From contig NZ_JAUSUZ010000001.1 in the NCBI RefSeq assembly GCF_030813715.1, positions 7,663,501 to 7,727,500 of the forward strand: a DNA stretch of 64,000 bases, in the 5' to 3' direction. The position numbers were made by a program, and so were the translations under genes. This document shows, one piece after another, positions 55,311 to 63,788 of this stretch; within the stretch, counting starts at the first letter, position 1, and the number at the start of each line of letters is the position of its first letter. This DNA is from Catenuloplanes indicus. GTDB lineage: Bacteria; Actinomycetota; Actinomycetes; Mycobacteriales; Micromonosporaceae. The notes beneath the pieces were generated by a model, which made no database searches, had not been told where the DNA came from, and saw only the letters and a program-made list of their open reading frames with translations.

Positions 55311-56156
55311 ATGACGGTACGGCTGGGATCGTTCGGCATCTGGAGCCGGGAAGCGCTCTGGACCGGTGCGGACGCCGCGGACGCCGCGACCGAACTTGAG
55401 GAGATCGGCCTCGGCACGCTGTGGCTCGGCGGCGCGTCCGGCACGCTCCAGGTGCCGGAACGGCTGCTCGACGCGACCACCACGCTCACGGTCGCGACCG
55501 GCATCGTCTCCATCTGGGAGACGGCGGCGGACGACCTCGCGGCCGCGTACCGCCGGGTCACCGAGCGGCACCCGGACGAGCGTCTGCTGGTCGGCATCGG
55601 CAACAGTCACAGCCTGCTGGTCAACTCGCGCGGCGGCAGCTATGACCGGCCGGTCGCCCGGACGATCGCGTTCCTGGACCTGCTGGACGTCCCGAAGGAG
55701 CACCGTGCGCTGGCCGCGCTCGGACCGCGCATGCTGGGCATCGCGGCGGAGCGGACGCTCGGCACGCACCCGTACCTGACCACGCCCGAGCACACCGCGC
55801 AGGCCCGCGCGCTGCTCGGCAAGGACGTGCTGATCGCGCCGGAGCAGGGCGTGGTGCTGGAGGCGGACCCGGCGAAGGCGCGGGAGCTGGCCCGTGGCGC
55901 GCTGCGGATGTACCTGGCCCTGGAGAACTACACGAACAACTTCCGCCGGCTGGGCTTCACCGACGAGGACCTGGCGGACGGCGGCAGCGACCGGCTGATC
56001 GACGCGCTCTTCGCCTGGGGCACGGACGAGGCGGTGGCGGCCCGGCTGCGGGAACACCTGGACGCCGGCGCGGACCACGTCTGCGCTCAGATCATCACGG
56101 CCGACCCGGACACGCTGCCCCGCGCGGAATGGCGCCGCCTCGCGGCCGTGCTGTAG
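55311..56156 (+). CDS. F420-type LLM-class oxidoreductase (TIGR03620-like)
   Basis: A 281-residue luciferase-like monooxygenase-family protein. RLGSFGIWSREALWTGADAA leads the barrel. ELEEIGLGTLWLGGASGTLQ and LTVATGIVSIWETAADDLAA are the actinobacterial F420 family pattern. ERLLVGIGNSHSLLVNSRGG forms the phosphate/cofactor loop. GGGAGG is 5 bases before ATG 55311. The cofactor F420 is inferred from subfamily. It is followed by a hairpin repeat array. Confidence 0.9.
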   Translation: MTVRLGSFGIWSREALWTGADAADAATELEEIGLGTLWLGGASGTLQVPERLLDATTTLTVATGIVSIWETAADDLAAAYRRVTERHPDERLLVGIGNSHSLLVNSRGGSYDRPVARTIAFLDLLDVPKEHRALAALGPRMLGIAAERTLGTHPYLTTPEHTAQARALLGKDVLIAPEQGVVLEADPAKARELARGALRMYLALENYTNNFRRLGFTDEDLADGGSDRLIDALFAWGTDEAVAARLREHLDAGADHVCAQIITADPDTLPRAEWRRLAAVL

Positions 56157-56257
56157 CCGGGGGAAGGCAGGCCGGGGTTTTCCGGACCACCGCGGAACCG
56201 GCAGGGAGGCCGCCCGCGGCCGACCGGTGCCCGCGGGAGCACTGGGGACCCCGCCCC

Positions 56258-56344
56258 GCCGGAAGCGGGAAGACCCGCCACGCCGGAAGCGGGAAGACCC
56301 GCCACGCCGGAAGCGGGAAGACCCGCCACGCCGGAAGCGGGAAG
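56258..56344. repeat. 24-bp hairpin tandem repeat, 3.6 copies
   Basis: Unit GCCGGAAGCGGGAAGACCCG+CCAC occurs at 56258-56281, 56282-56305 and 56306-56329, and a 15-base partial copy at 56330-56344. Copies are identical. Each holds GCGGG-AAGA-CCCGC, a 5-bp hairpin. It fills most of the 239-base gap between two converging genes (stops at 56156 and 56396). A further stem, CCTCGC/GCGAGG, is at 56364-56380. Confidence 0.85.
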
Positions 56345-56395
56345 AAAGGTGTCCAAGGCCTTTCCTCGCTTCCGGCGAGGCCGTGCGAGAGCGGT

Positions 56396-57814
56396 CTACG
56401 CGCCCGGACGGGGCGTCAGGGGGAGATAGACGCGGAAGCGGGTGTCGCCCGGCTTCGACGTGACGCGGATGTCGCCGCCGTGCTTGTTGACCACGATCCG
56501 GTACGAGATGTCCAGGCCCAGCCCGGTGCCCTCGCCGACCGGCTTGGTGGTGAAGAACGGTTCGAAGATGCGGCTCATGTTCTCCGCCGGGATGCCGTGG
56601 CCGGTGTCGCCGATCTCGACGACCACGCAGTCGGCCTCACGCTCCGTCCTGATCGACAGCGTGCCGCTGTCGCCCATCGCGCCGATCGCGTTGTCCAGCA
56701 GGTTCGTCCAGACCTGGTTCAGCTCGGCCGCGTAGGCGGGGACCGGCGGCAGCGTCTTGTCCACGTCCTTGACCAGTGTGATGCCCGGCGGGATCTTGGA
56801 CTTGATCATGGTGAGCGTGGCCCAGAGCAGTTCGTGCACGTCGACCGTCTGGTACGGCGCGCGGTCCAGCTGCGAGTACTGCTTGGTGGCCTTGACCAGG
56901 CCGGAGATGCGGCGGACGGCGTCGTCGATCTCCTTCATCAGCAGTTCCGTGTCGACCGTGTAGGTGATGTAGCGGACGGCCAGTTCGGCGTAGTCGTCGC
57001 CGACCGCGGCGGTGACCCGGGACAGCCACTCGGCGTCGATGTCGCCGGCGACCAGCGTGCCGGCCAGGTCCCAGCCGCCCTCGACGCCGTGGTCCTCCAG
57101 CCAGTCGCCGAGTTCGTCCTCCGCGTCGGAGGTGGCGAGCGGCGACATCTCCTCGGCGTGCGCGGCCCGCTTGACCGCGTCGTCCTGGAAGCGGACCAGT
57201 TCGTGCAGCCGGGAGCCGTCCAGGCGGCCGTCGGCGATCCTCGCGAGTTTGTCCCGCATGCCGGCGACCCGGCCGCGCAGCGCCTCGGTGGCGCGGACCG
57301 CGGCGGCGGCGGGATTGTTCAGCTCGTGGGTCAGGCCGGCGGAGAGCGCGCCGAGCGCGAGCAGGCGCTGGCGCTCGCCGACCACGGTGCTGACCGCGCG
57401 CTGGCCGACGAACAGGCCCTCCAGCAGGTGCACGGCCATCGGGAACCAGTCGCGCATGATCCCGGCGAACGTCTCCGCGGGCAGCACCCACAGCTTCAGG
57501 CCGGTGACCGCCTGCATGCTGTGCGGGTACGTGTGCTCGCTGGTCTCGCCCACGTACGCCCGGGTCGCGCCCGCGTACGAACCGCGCTGATCGCTCCGGG
57601 TGAACTCGACCTGATCGCCGTTGACCAGCGCGGTCAGCGACACCGTGCCCTCCAGGAGCACGTAGAAGCAGGTGGCCGGCTCGCCCTCGCGGAACACCGT
57701 CTCGCGCGCGGCCGCGGTCTCCACCGTGCCGTGCTCGGCCAGCCAGGCCAGCTTCTCGTTGTCCAGCTTCTCGAACAGGAAGAGCTCGCGCAGCTCCTCC
57801 ACCGTCAGTTTCAC
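56396..57814 (-). CDS. Histidine kinase with N-terminal cyclic-nucleotide-binding-like domain
   Basis: A 472-residue soluble sensor kinase. Residues 10-140 are a cNMP-binding beta roll (ETVFREGEPATCFYVLLEGT). Residues 150-330 include the dimerisation helix with phospho-His in LSAGLTHELNNPAAAAVRAT. The HATPase domain has the N box NQVWTNLLDNAIGAMG, G1 VEIGDTGHGIP, F box RIFEPFFTTK and G2 GEGTGLGLDISY. No membrane helix is present. GTG 57814 overlaps the stop of the receiver-reductase gene (GTGA), so that protein's receiver is its obvious partner. Confidence 0.95.
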   Translation of the reverse strand: MKLTVEELRELFLFEKLDNEKLAWLAEHGTVETAAARETVFREGEPATCFYVLLEGTVSLTALVNGDQVEFTRSDQRGSYAGATRAYVGETSEHTYPHSMQAVTGLKLWVLPAETFAGIMRDWFPMAVHLLEGLFVGQRAVSTVVGERQRLLALGALSAGLTHELNNPAAAAVRATEALRGRVAGMRDKLARIADGRLDGSRLHELVRFQDDAVKRAAHAEEMSPLATSDAEDELGDWLEDHGVEGGWDLAGTLVAGDIDAEWLSRVTAAVGDDYAELAVRYITYTVDTELLMKEIDDAVRRISGLVKATKQYSQLDRAPYQTVDVHELLWATLTMIKSKIPPGITLVKDVDKTLPPVPAYAAELNQVWTNLLDNAIGAMGDSGTLSIRTEREADCVVVEIGDTGHGIPAENMSRIFEPFFTTKPVGEGTGLGLDISYRIVVNKHGGDIRVTSKPGDTRFRVYLPLTPRPGA

Positions 57815-59469
57815 TGCGCCTCCAGGTATCGGTGGATCACGGAGACCGCCATCGCGCCCTCGCCGACCGCGGACGCCACCCGCTTCACCGACTCCGCCCG
57901 TACGTCACCGGCCGCGAACACGCCCGGCATGCTCGACTCCAGGTGGTACGGGTCGCGGGGCAGCGTCCAGCCGTGCGGCCGGGCCCCGTCGGTGATCAGC
58001 GACGGGCCGGTCACGATGTAGCCGCGCTCGTCCCGGGAGACCGCGCCGTCCAGCCAGTCCGTCCGCGGCTCCGCGCCGATGAAGATGAACATCCAGGACG
58101 TCTCGACGGTACGGGTCGCGCCGGTCGGCATGTCGCGCAGCGTGAGGCGCTCCAGGTGCTCGTCGCCCTCCGCCGAGACGATCTCGGTGCACGGGTGCAC
58201 CACGATCTTCTCGTTCTCCTCGATCTGCTCGATCAGGTAGCTGGACATCGACTTCGTCAGGTCCGGCGCCCGGATGACCATGTGCACGCGCGCGGCGTAC
58301 CGGGAGAAGTAGAGCGCGGCCTGCCCGGCCGAGTTCGCGCCGCCCACGATGTAGACGTCGCTGCCGGTGCAGGACGGCGCCTCGGTCGCGGCGGAGCCGT
58401 AGAACACCCCGCGCCCGGTCAGCTCGGTGAGGCCCGGCGCATCCAGCAGCCGGTACGACACGCCGGTGGCCAGCACGACGGTGTGCGCCGCGATCTTCGT
58501 ACCGTCGTGGAAGTGCAGCACCCGGGTCGGTCCGGCCGCCTCCAGCCCGGTCACCTCGCGCGTGCTGAGCAGCTCCGCGCCGAACTTCAGCGCCTGCCGC
58601 CGCGCCCGGTCGGTCAGCTGCGCGCCGGAGACACCGTCCGGGAAGCCCAGGTAGTTCTCGATCCGGCTGGACTGCCCGGCCTGCCCGCCGGTGGCCCGCT
58701 GCTCGATCAGCACCGTGCGCAGCCCCTCGGACGCGCCGTAGACGGCCGCGCCCAGCCCGGCCGGACCGGCGCCGACCACGACCAGGTCGTAGAAGTCCGA
58801 CGCCGGGGTGGTGGACATGCCCACGCTGCCGGCCAGCTCCGCGGTGGACGGCTTGACCAGCGTCTTGCCCTCCGGCGTGATGACGATCGGCACGTCCTCC
58901 TCGGTCACGCCGGCGGCCGTCATCAGCCGCTTGCCCTCCGGGTCGTCGCACAGGTGCCACCGGTACGGCACCAGGTTGCGGGCCAGGAAGTCACGCACCT
59001 TGAACGACGCCTCGGACCAGCGGTGGCCGATCACCCGGGTCTCCGTCGACGCGGCCTCCGGCGTCGCCAGCCACGCCTCGAGCAGGCTGTCCAGCACCGG
59101 GTAGAGCTTCTCCTCCGGCGGGTCCCACGGCTTCAGCAGGTAGTGATCGAGGTCCACGATGTTGATCGCGTCGATCGCGGCGCTGGTGTCCGCGTACGCG
59201 GTGAGCAGCACCCGCCGGGCGCGCGGGAACAGGTCCATCGCCTGCTCCAGGAACTGGATGCCGTTCATGTGCGGCATCCGGTAGTCGGCCAGTAGCACGG
59301 CGACCTGATCGCCGCGCAGCTTCAGCTCGCGCAGCGCCGCAAGCGCCGACTCACCCGAGTCGGCGCGGACCACCCGGTAGCGGTCGCCGAACCGGCGGCG
59401 GATGTCCCGCGCGACCGCGCGGGACACCGCCGGATCGTCGTCCACGGTCAGGATCGCGGAGTTCACCAT
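57811..59469 (-). CDS. Response receiver fused to a thioredoxin-like fold and thioredoxin-reductase-like flavoprotein
   Basis: A 552-residue fusion. Residues 1-130 are a CheY receiver: acidic pair in LTVDDDPAVS, phospho-Asp in LLADYRMPHMNG (~61), Thr in LLTAYAD and Lys in LLKPWD. Residues 140-225 are thioredoxin-like without a CxxC (YRWHLCDDPEGKRLM). Residues 230-552 are a TrxR-like flavoprotein with VVVGAGPAGLGAAVYGASEG, GGQAGQSSRIENYLGFP and GVFAAGDVRAESVKRVASAV. The redox CxxC of TrxR is replaced by ATEAPSC, so electrons must leave by another route. Coupled on both sides to a UBP zinc finger gene and a histidine kinase gene. Likely a redox output switched by phosphorylation (inference). 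Confidence 0.93.
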   Translation of the reverse strand: MVNSAILTVDDDPAVSRAVARDIRRRFGDRYRVVRADSGESALAALRELKLRGDQVAVLLADYRMPHMNGIQFLEQAMDLFPRARRVLLTAYADTSAAIDAINIVDLDHYLLKPWDPPEEKLYPVLDSLLEAWLATPEAASTETRVIGHRWSEASFKVRDFLARNLVPYRWHLCDDPEGKRLMTAAGVTEEDVPIVITPEGKTLVKPSTAELAGSVGMSTTPASDFYDLVVVGAGPAGLGAAVYGASEGLRTVLIEQRATGGQAGQSSRIENYLGFPDGVSGAQLTDRARRQALKFGAELLSTREVTGLEAAGPTRVLHFHDGTKIAAHTVVLATGVSYRLLDAPGLTELTGRGVFYGSAATEAPSCTGSDVYIVGGANSAGQAALYFSRYAARVHMVIRAPDLTKSMSSYLIEQIEENEKIVVHPCTEIVSAEGDEHLERLTLRDMPTGATRTVETSWMFIFIGAEPRTDWLDGAVSRDERGYIVTGPSLITDGARPHGWTLPRDPYHLESSMPGVFAAGDVRAESVKRVASAVGEGAMAVSVIHRYLEAQ

Positions 59470-59503
59470 GGGCCCAATCCCAGCATGCCGAGGTTACGAG
59501 CGG

Positions 59504-59767
59504 TCACTTCTGCGCACCGACCTGGTCGACGAAGCACCAGCGCCACGTCTCGCCCGGCTCGATCGACTTCATGACCGGGTGCTGGGTGGCGTGGAAGTGC
59601 GCGGTGGCGTGCTTGCCCGGTGACGAGTCGCAGCAGCCCACGCGCCCGCAGCTGAGACATTCGCGCAGGTGCACCCAGTCGTGCCGGCCGTTGGCGAGGC
59701 AGTCCTGGCACCCCTCGTCGCTCTGCGGCGGCGGCGCGTCGGTCAGAGCGAGGTGTTCACACTTCAA
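59504..59767 (-). CDS. UBP-type zinc-finger protein, TTG start
   Basis: An 87-residue protein with a Zn-UBP domain. Metal ligands are visible as Cys3/His5, Cys20/Cys23, Cys37/Cys40, Cys45 and His53/His57/His63 (LRECLSCGRVGCCDSS, then HATAHFHATQHPVMKS). In eukaryotes the fold binds the ubiquitin C-terminus; actinobacterial versions stand next to this reductase-kinase pair and their ligand is unknown. Start codon is TTG 59767, with GGGAG five bases upstream. First gene of the three-gene operon; 34 bases separate it from the next start. Confidence 0.93.
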   Translation of the reverse strand: MKCEHLALTDAPPPQSDEGCQDCLANGRHDWVHLRECLSCGRVGCCDSSPGKHATAHFHATQHPVMKSIEPGETWRWCFVDQVGAQK

Positions 59768-59875
59768 CGAGACTCCCGGAGTCGAACATTTTCCGCCAAG
59801 TCTGCCCGCCCACGCGCCCGGCCGCCATATGCGGCATCACGCATCGGTCCGCCCGTCCATATTGTCGGCGCCCCC

Positions 59876-59881
59876 TAAGCT
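59876..59881 (+). promoter_or_regulatory. -10 hexamer placing the DUF1707 gene on a leaderless mRNA
   Basis: TAAGCT, six bases before GTG 59888, with no Shine-Dalgarno between. Clear example of the pattern seen at several other starts in this window. Confidence 0.55.
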
Positions 59882-59887
59882 GTCGGC

Positions 59888-60523
59888 GTGAGCGACCTCC
59901 TGCCCGAGCCGGTGGATCCCCGGCAGCTGCGCGCGTCCGACTCCGACCGTGAGCGCGTGGCGGAGGTGTTGCGCGCCGCCGCCTCCGACGGCCGGCTCGA
60001 CCTGCACGAGCTGGACGAGCGGCTCGGCCTGGTCTACTCGGCCCGCACGTACGGTGAGCTGGAGCCGTTGACCCGGGACCTGCCGCTGGTCGTGGCCACC
60101 CCGGCGAACACGGTGCCGGACGGGAACGTGCCGTTGTCCCGCGGCGGTTTCGCGCTGATGAGCCGGTTCGTGCGCCGGGGCCGGTGGGCGGTCGGCCGCG
60201 TCTTCTCCTGCCTGGCGTTCTGGGGCGGTGGCACGATCGACCTGCGCGACGCCTACTTCGCCGAGGGCAGCACCCGCATCAACGCGTTCGCGGTCATGGG
60301 CGGCGTCGAGGTGATCGTCCCCGAGGACGCGAACGTGCACGTCACCGGCCTGGCCATCATGGGCGGCTTCGACCACGGGGCGAACGGCGCGGGCGCTCCC
60401 GGCGCACCGACCGTGGTGGTCAGCGGCTTCGCGTTCTGGGGCGGCGTGGAGATCAAACGCCGCGCGTCGGACGCCGAGATCAAGCGCCGCAAGCTGGAGA
60501 AGAAGCGGCTCAAGGGAGCCTAG
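59888..60523 (+). CDS. DUF1707 protein with LiaF-like C-terminal domain
   Basis: A 211-residue protein. RQLRASDSDRERVAEVLRAA, then DGRLDLHELDERLGLVYSAR, is the DUF1707 (SHOCT-like) domain. After a linker, CLAFWGGGTIDLRDAYFAEG and MGGVEVIVPEDANVHVTGLA form the LiaF/DUF2154-like right-handed beta repeat. The end is a basic helix (AEIKRRKLEKKRLKG). Such proteins act in envelope-stress control in some bacteria; role here unproven. Probably leaderless. Its stop overlaps the convergent gene by 4 bases. Confidence 0.92.
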   Translation: MSDLLPEPVDPRQLRASDSDRERVAEVLRAAASDGRLDLHELDERLGLVYSARTYGELEPLTRDLPLVVATPANTVPDGNVPLSRGGFALMSRFVRRGRWAVGRVFSCLAFWGGGTIDLRDAYFAEGSTRINAFAVMGGVEVIVPEDANVHVTGLAIMGGFDHGANGAGAPGAPTVVVSGFAFWGGVEIKRRASDAEIKRRKLEKKRLKGA

Positions 60524-61008
60524 AGGACGTCCTCGGCACCGCTGATGTCCTCCACGCCCACCGGCCGGTCCCGGTCGAAGGTCACGATGATGCCGTACGG
60601 ATCGCAGATCGGGATGCTGCCCTCGGCGAACCGCATGTCCCACTCGTCACCGGCCCGGAACAGCAGCTCCGGGCCGGAGAGCGGCAGCTCGTGCGGCTCC
60701 AGCGCCTCGTACGCCGCCAGGTCGTCGTCGCTCAGCCCGAAGTACCCCGGATCGGTCAGCAGCGCCGCGTGCAGATAGGCGAGCGCCGCGTGCACGTAGC
60801 CGGCCAGGTTCCGCACCACCCCGCGGATCAGCTCCAGGTCGGTCCCGTCCGGGAAGTCCGGCTCGTCCCCCTGGCGCAGCACGTAGACCCGGACGTTCCG
60901 GTCACCCGACCACGCCACCGGCGGCGCGTCCGCCTCCCAGCACCGGACCCCCTCGACCGCCGCCGCCACCTCGAACGGAGGCAGCCCCGCCACCGTCACC
61001 GCGCTCAT
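60520..61008 (-). CDS. Uncharacterised protein
   Basis: A 162-residue acidic soluble protein. It begins SAVTVAGLPPFEVAAAVEGV and has helical LIRGVVRNLAGYVHAALAYL and a strand-rich end PICDPYGIIVTFDRDRPVGV. I recognise no domain. Its start overlaps the stop of the methyltransferase gene (ATGA at 61005-61008), so the two are co-translated. Confidence 0.75.
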   Translation of the reverse strand: MSAVTVAGLPPFEVAAAVEGVRCWEADAPPVAWSGDRNVRVYVLRQGDEPDFPDGTDLELIRGVVRNLAGYVHAALAYLHAALLTDPGYFGLSDDDLAAYEALEPHELPLSGPELLFRAGDEWDMRFAEGSIPICDPYGIIVTFDRDRPVGVEDISGAEDVL

Positions 61009-61532
61009 CCCGACTCCCTCGCATAGTGCGACCGCACCGAGGGCTGCCCGGTGTAGCCGGCCCCCGCGCGATCGTCCGCCCCGAGATACCGATAGGGCAG
61101 CGACGCCGTCCCGGGACCACGCCTGATGATGCGCCGGCGCCGCGCGTCGTACTCGAATCCCGCCGCCCGCAGATCCCGCCGCAGCGCCCCCGGGTCGCCG
61201 GTCACCACCTCGGCCAGATCGAGGTCCGCGACCAGCAACGGCCGGCCGGGCGGCGCGGGCGTGAAGAACTCCACCAGGTCCACGCCGACCAGCGTGACGT
61301 CACGGTCCCCGAACGCGGCCGCGGCCTCGGCCAGCGCCCGCCCACTGCCACAACAAAGATCCAGCCACGAGGGTACGGACGAACGCGCGCGCAACCGTTC
61401 CACCGGGTCGAAACCCAGCTCCTTGGCGTAGCTGTTCGCGCCACGCAGGCCGCGCAGCCGGTTCATCGCATTGTTCGCTACCACCGGCGACGCCTCCAGC
61501 GCCGCGTCGGCCAGCAGCTGATCGGCGTCCAC
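61005..61532 (-). CDS. Short class I SAM methyltransferase, possibly internally deleted
   Basis: A 175-residue protein. SAM motif I is SWLDLCCGSGRALAEAAAAF, motif II VTLVGVDLVEFFTPAP. The C-terminal part VADLDLAEVVTGDPGALRRD, then LRAAGFEYDARRRRI, matches the end of methyltransferases about 230-240 residues long. The stretch that normally lies between (motifs III-V, with the post-DxL strands) seems absent between RPLL and VADLDL. The frame is kept. Either a compact variant or an in-frame deletion with doubtful activity. GTG/ATG start at 61532; coupled to the downstream unknown gene. Confidence 0.75.
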   Translation of the reverse strand: MDADQLLADAALEASPVVANNAMNRLRGLRGANSYAKELGFDPVERLRARSSVPSWLDLCCGSGRALAEAAAAFGDRDVTLVGVDLVEFFTPAPPGRPLLVADLDLAEVVTGDPGALRRDLRAAGFEYDARRRRIIRRGPGTASLPYRYLGADDRAGAGYTGQPSVRSHYARESG

Positions 61533-61569
61533 GGCGGACAGTCAACCAGGCCCGCGGCCGGATGTCCGC

Positions 61570-62373
61570 TCAGGCCGCGCGCCGGTCGGCGGCCGGGCCG
61601 GTCATCGCGGTGGCGCCGCCGGGCAGCAGACGGAGGCGCTGCGGGCCGGCCGGGAGGTCCGGCTCCGCGTCGAGCGGGAGGCGCCACCGGGAACGGCCGT
61701 CGGTGCGGCCGGCCGGCGGTTCGCCCGGGTCCAGGCCGCGGCGGGTGAGCGCGACCACCACCAGGTACCCGGCCAGCACCAGGCCGTGGCTGACCAGGCG
61801 GATCGGCTCGACCCGGCCGGCGAACAGGTCGCTCGCGGACAGCAGCACCAGCACCGAGACGAAGACGGTCAGCGTGGGCAGGATGCCGCCCGGCCGGCCG
61901 CGGCGCAGCGCGATCCAGGCGAAGCCCGCGCCGAGCGCGAGGTTCCACGCGGCGGACTCGTTCAGCAGATGGTTCGGGCTGGCGCCGCCGACGCCGGTGT
62001 GCAGGTGCTGCACGGCCGCGATGCCGGAGATCTGCGCGACCCCCAGCACGAACTGGCCGGCGCCGAGCAGGCCGAGCAGCACGCGCAGCGCCGGGACCAG
62101 CGCCCGCCGGGTACCGGCCGGCATCGCAGGCGGCCGGAGGAACCGGCGGCGCGGCGCGGGCAGCGCGTCCAGCACCGAGTCGTCCACGCCCGCGAACGGG
62201 GTACCGCCACCGCCGAGCAGGCCGGCCATCCGGGTCACCAGCGCGGCGTCGTCCGCGTACGCCCGGCAGCCGGCGCAGCCGTCCAGGTGCCGGTCGAGCG
62301 CGTCGTCCGGCCCGGTCTCCTCGCCGTCGAGGCGCGCGGAGATCGCGTCCCGGAACGTCTCACAGCCGCTCAT
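61570..62373 (-). CDS. Zinc-finger anti-sigma factor-like membrane protein
   Basis: A 267-residue protein. The N-terminal ZAS (zf-HC2) motif H-x3-C-x2-C is DRHLDGCAGCRAYA. After a linker, 4-5 membrane helices follow (VLLGLLGAGQFVLGVAQISG, NLALGAGFAWIALRRG, ILPTLTVFVSVLVLLSASDL, VSHGLVLAGYLVVVALTRRG), typical of anti-sigma proteins with a polytopic anchor. It diverges from an ECF sigma gene 110 bases away and is its probable inhibitor. Confidence 0.9.
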   Translation of the reverse strand: MSGCETFRDAISARLDGEETGPDDALDRHLDGCAGCRAYADDAALVTRMAGLLGGGGTPFAGVDDSVLDALPAPRRRFLRPPAMPAGTRRALVPALRVLLGLLGAGQFVLGVAQISGIAAVQHLHTGVGGASPNHLLNESAAWNLALGAGFAWIALRRGRPGGILPTLTVFVSVLVLLSASDLFAGRVEPIRLVSHGLVLAGYLVVVALTRRGLDPGEPPAGRTDGRSRWRLPLDAEPDLPAGPQRLRLLPGGATAMTGPAADRRAA

Positions 62374-62483
62374 GCCCCACCGTCCCTCGATGCCGTCCGT
62401 TCACACCCATAGTCGCGCACGCCCCGGGAGAAGTTCCCGTCGCGGTGCGGACGCGCCCGGCCCGACCGGGTAGCCTGCCAGCC

Positions 62484-63053
62484 ATGCATACCAGCGGGCC
62501 GGACGAGGCGGAGCTGACCACCTGGGCGTTGCGCGCCGGCAAGGGCGACCGGGCGGCCGCGTCCGACTTCGTCCGCGCCACCCAGCAGGGCGTGCACCGA
62601 TTCCTGGCGCACCTGGTCAGCCCCGGCGAGGCGGAGGACCTGGCGCAGGAGACGTACCTACGGGCGATGCGCGCGCTGCCGTCGTTCGCGGCCCGCTCGT
62701 CCGCGCGCACCTGGCTGCTGGCGATCGCCCGCCGCGTCGCCGCCGACCACATCCGGTCCGTGGTGGCCCGCCCGCGTACCGCCGCGCTGGAGAACTGGGA
62801 GCTGGCCGCGGACGCGGCGGCGCCGGCGGCGGACGTGGCCGACGGCGTGGTCCTCGACCACCTGCTGCGCGGCCTCGACCCGGAGCGGCGCGAGGCGTTC
62901 GTGGCCACGCAGGTGCTCGGCCTCAGTTATCAGGAGGCGGCCGAGGTGTGCGGCTGCCCGATCGGCACGATCCGCTCCCGCGTCGCCCGCGCCCGCGAGG
63001 ACCTGGTCACCGCGCTCGGCCACCGCCGCGCGGCGCACCGGGCCACGAGCTGA
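62484..63053 (+). CDS. ECF sigma factor (SigC-like)
   Basis: A 189-residue ECF sigma factor. Region 2: GDRAAASDFVRATQQGVHRF, then EAEDLAQETYLRAMRALPSF, ARTWLLAIARRVAADHIR. Region 4: RREAFVATQVLGLSYQEAAE, then VCGCPIGTIRSRVARAREDL. The layout resembles actinobacterial SigC factors. TAGCCT is 7 bases before ATG 62484, so it may be leaderless. Paired with the divergent zinc-finger anti-sigma gene. Confidence 0.94.
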   Translation: MHTSGPDEAELTTWALRAGKGDRAAASDFVRATQQGVHRFLAHLVSPGEAEDLAQETYLRAMRALPSFAARSSARTWLLAIARRVAADHIRSVVARPRTAALENWELAADAAAPAADVADGVVLDHLLRGLDPERREAFVATQVLGLSYQEAAEVCGCPIGTIRSRVARAREDLVTALGHRRAAHRATS

Positions 63054-63054
63054 G

Positions 63055-63588
63055 TCAGCCCAGCGCACCGCGGATCGCCATCAGGCGCAGTTCCAGCTCG
63101 TCCGCCACGATCTCGGCCAGGTACTCCAGCGACCGAAGGTGCTTCTCGTCCGGCTCGCGCGGCTTCCGGTCGATCACGTTGACCGTGCCCAGACGGAAAC
63201 CGTCGCGGGTACGGATCGGCGCGGCCGCGTAGAACCGCAGTCCCAGGTCGCCGGTGACCAGCGGGTGCGCCACGGTCCGCGGATCCTTCACCGCGTTCCG
63301 CACCACGTAGACGCCGTCCTGGCCGATCGCGGACGCACACAGGCCCGGCTCGGCCCCGATCTCCCGCACCGGCAGTCCGTAGCACGCGGCCAGCCAGACC
63401 CGGTTCTCCTCGACCATCGTCACCGACGCGATCGGCGTGTCCACGATGGTCGCCGCGATGTATGCGATCCGGTCGTAGGCGGGTTCGGTCGGCCGGTCGA
63501 CCAGCTGATACCGGCGTACCGCGGCGAGTCTTGCCTGCTTCGCAGGGGTGCTGTCGAGGTACTCGTAGGTGTCGACCACGAAAACCAC
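63055..63588 (-). CDS. GAF-domain protein
   Basis: A 177-residue single GAF domain. LAAVRRYQLVDRPTEPAYDR leads, followed by ASVTMVEENRVWLAACYGLP, GLCASAIGQDGVYVVRNAVK and LGLRFYAAAPIRTRDGFRLG with GTVNVIDRKPRE. This form is found as stand-alone sensors and at the front of diguanylate cyclases or kinases. Ligand unknown. It converges with the sigma gene (1 base between stops). The 200 bases upstream (63589-63788) show no gene. Confidence 0.9.
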   Translation of the reverse strand: MVFVVDTYEYLDSTPAKQARLAAVRRYQLVDRPTEPAYDRIAYIAATIVDTPIASVTMVEENRVWLAACYGLPVREIGAEPGLCASAIGQDGVYVVRNAVKDPRTVAHPLVTGDLGLRFYAAAPIRTRDGFRLGTVNVIDRKPREPDEKHLRSLEYLAEIVADELELRLMAIRGALG

Positions 63589-63788
63589 CCATTGCTCGAC
63601 GTCTATTTACCGGCGGATCCCCGCTACCGCCGATGCTAGCGGCCGGGGTGAATGCGCGGAACTCGCCATGGCCCCGGAAGTGCAAATTGCATTTTCGGGC
63701 TGTCGCGACGTCGACCCGATCGGCGGACCGTGACCTCGGCGTGCTGGCCGCGTCCGTCGGCTACCGGCGCGGTACGGCGCGGCGTTGC

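Noticed and set aside
56258..56344. CRISPR array
   Set aside because: Units are contiguous 24-bp repeats without unique spacers, and no cas genes are near.
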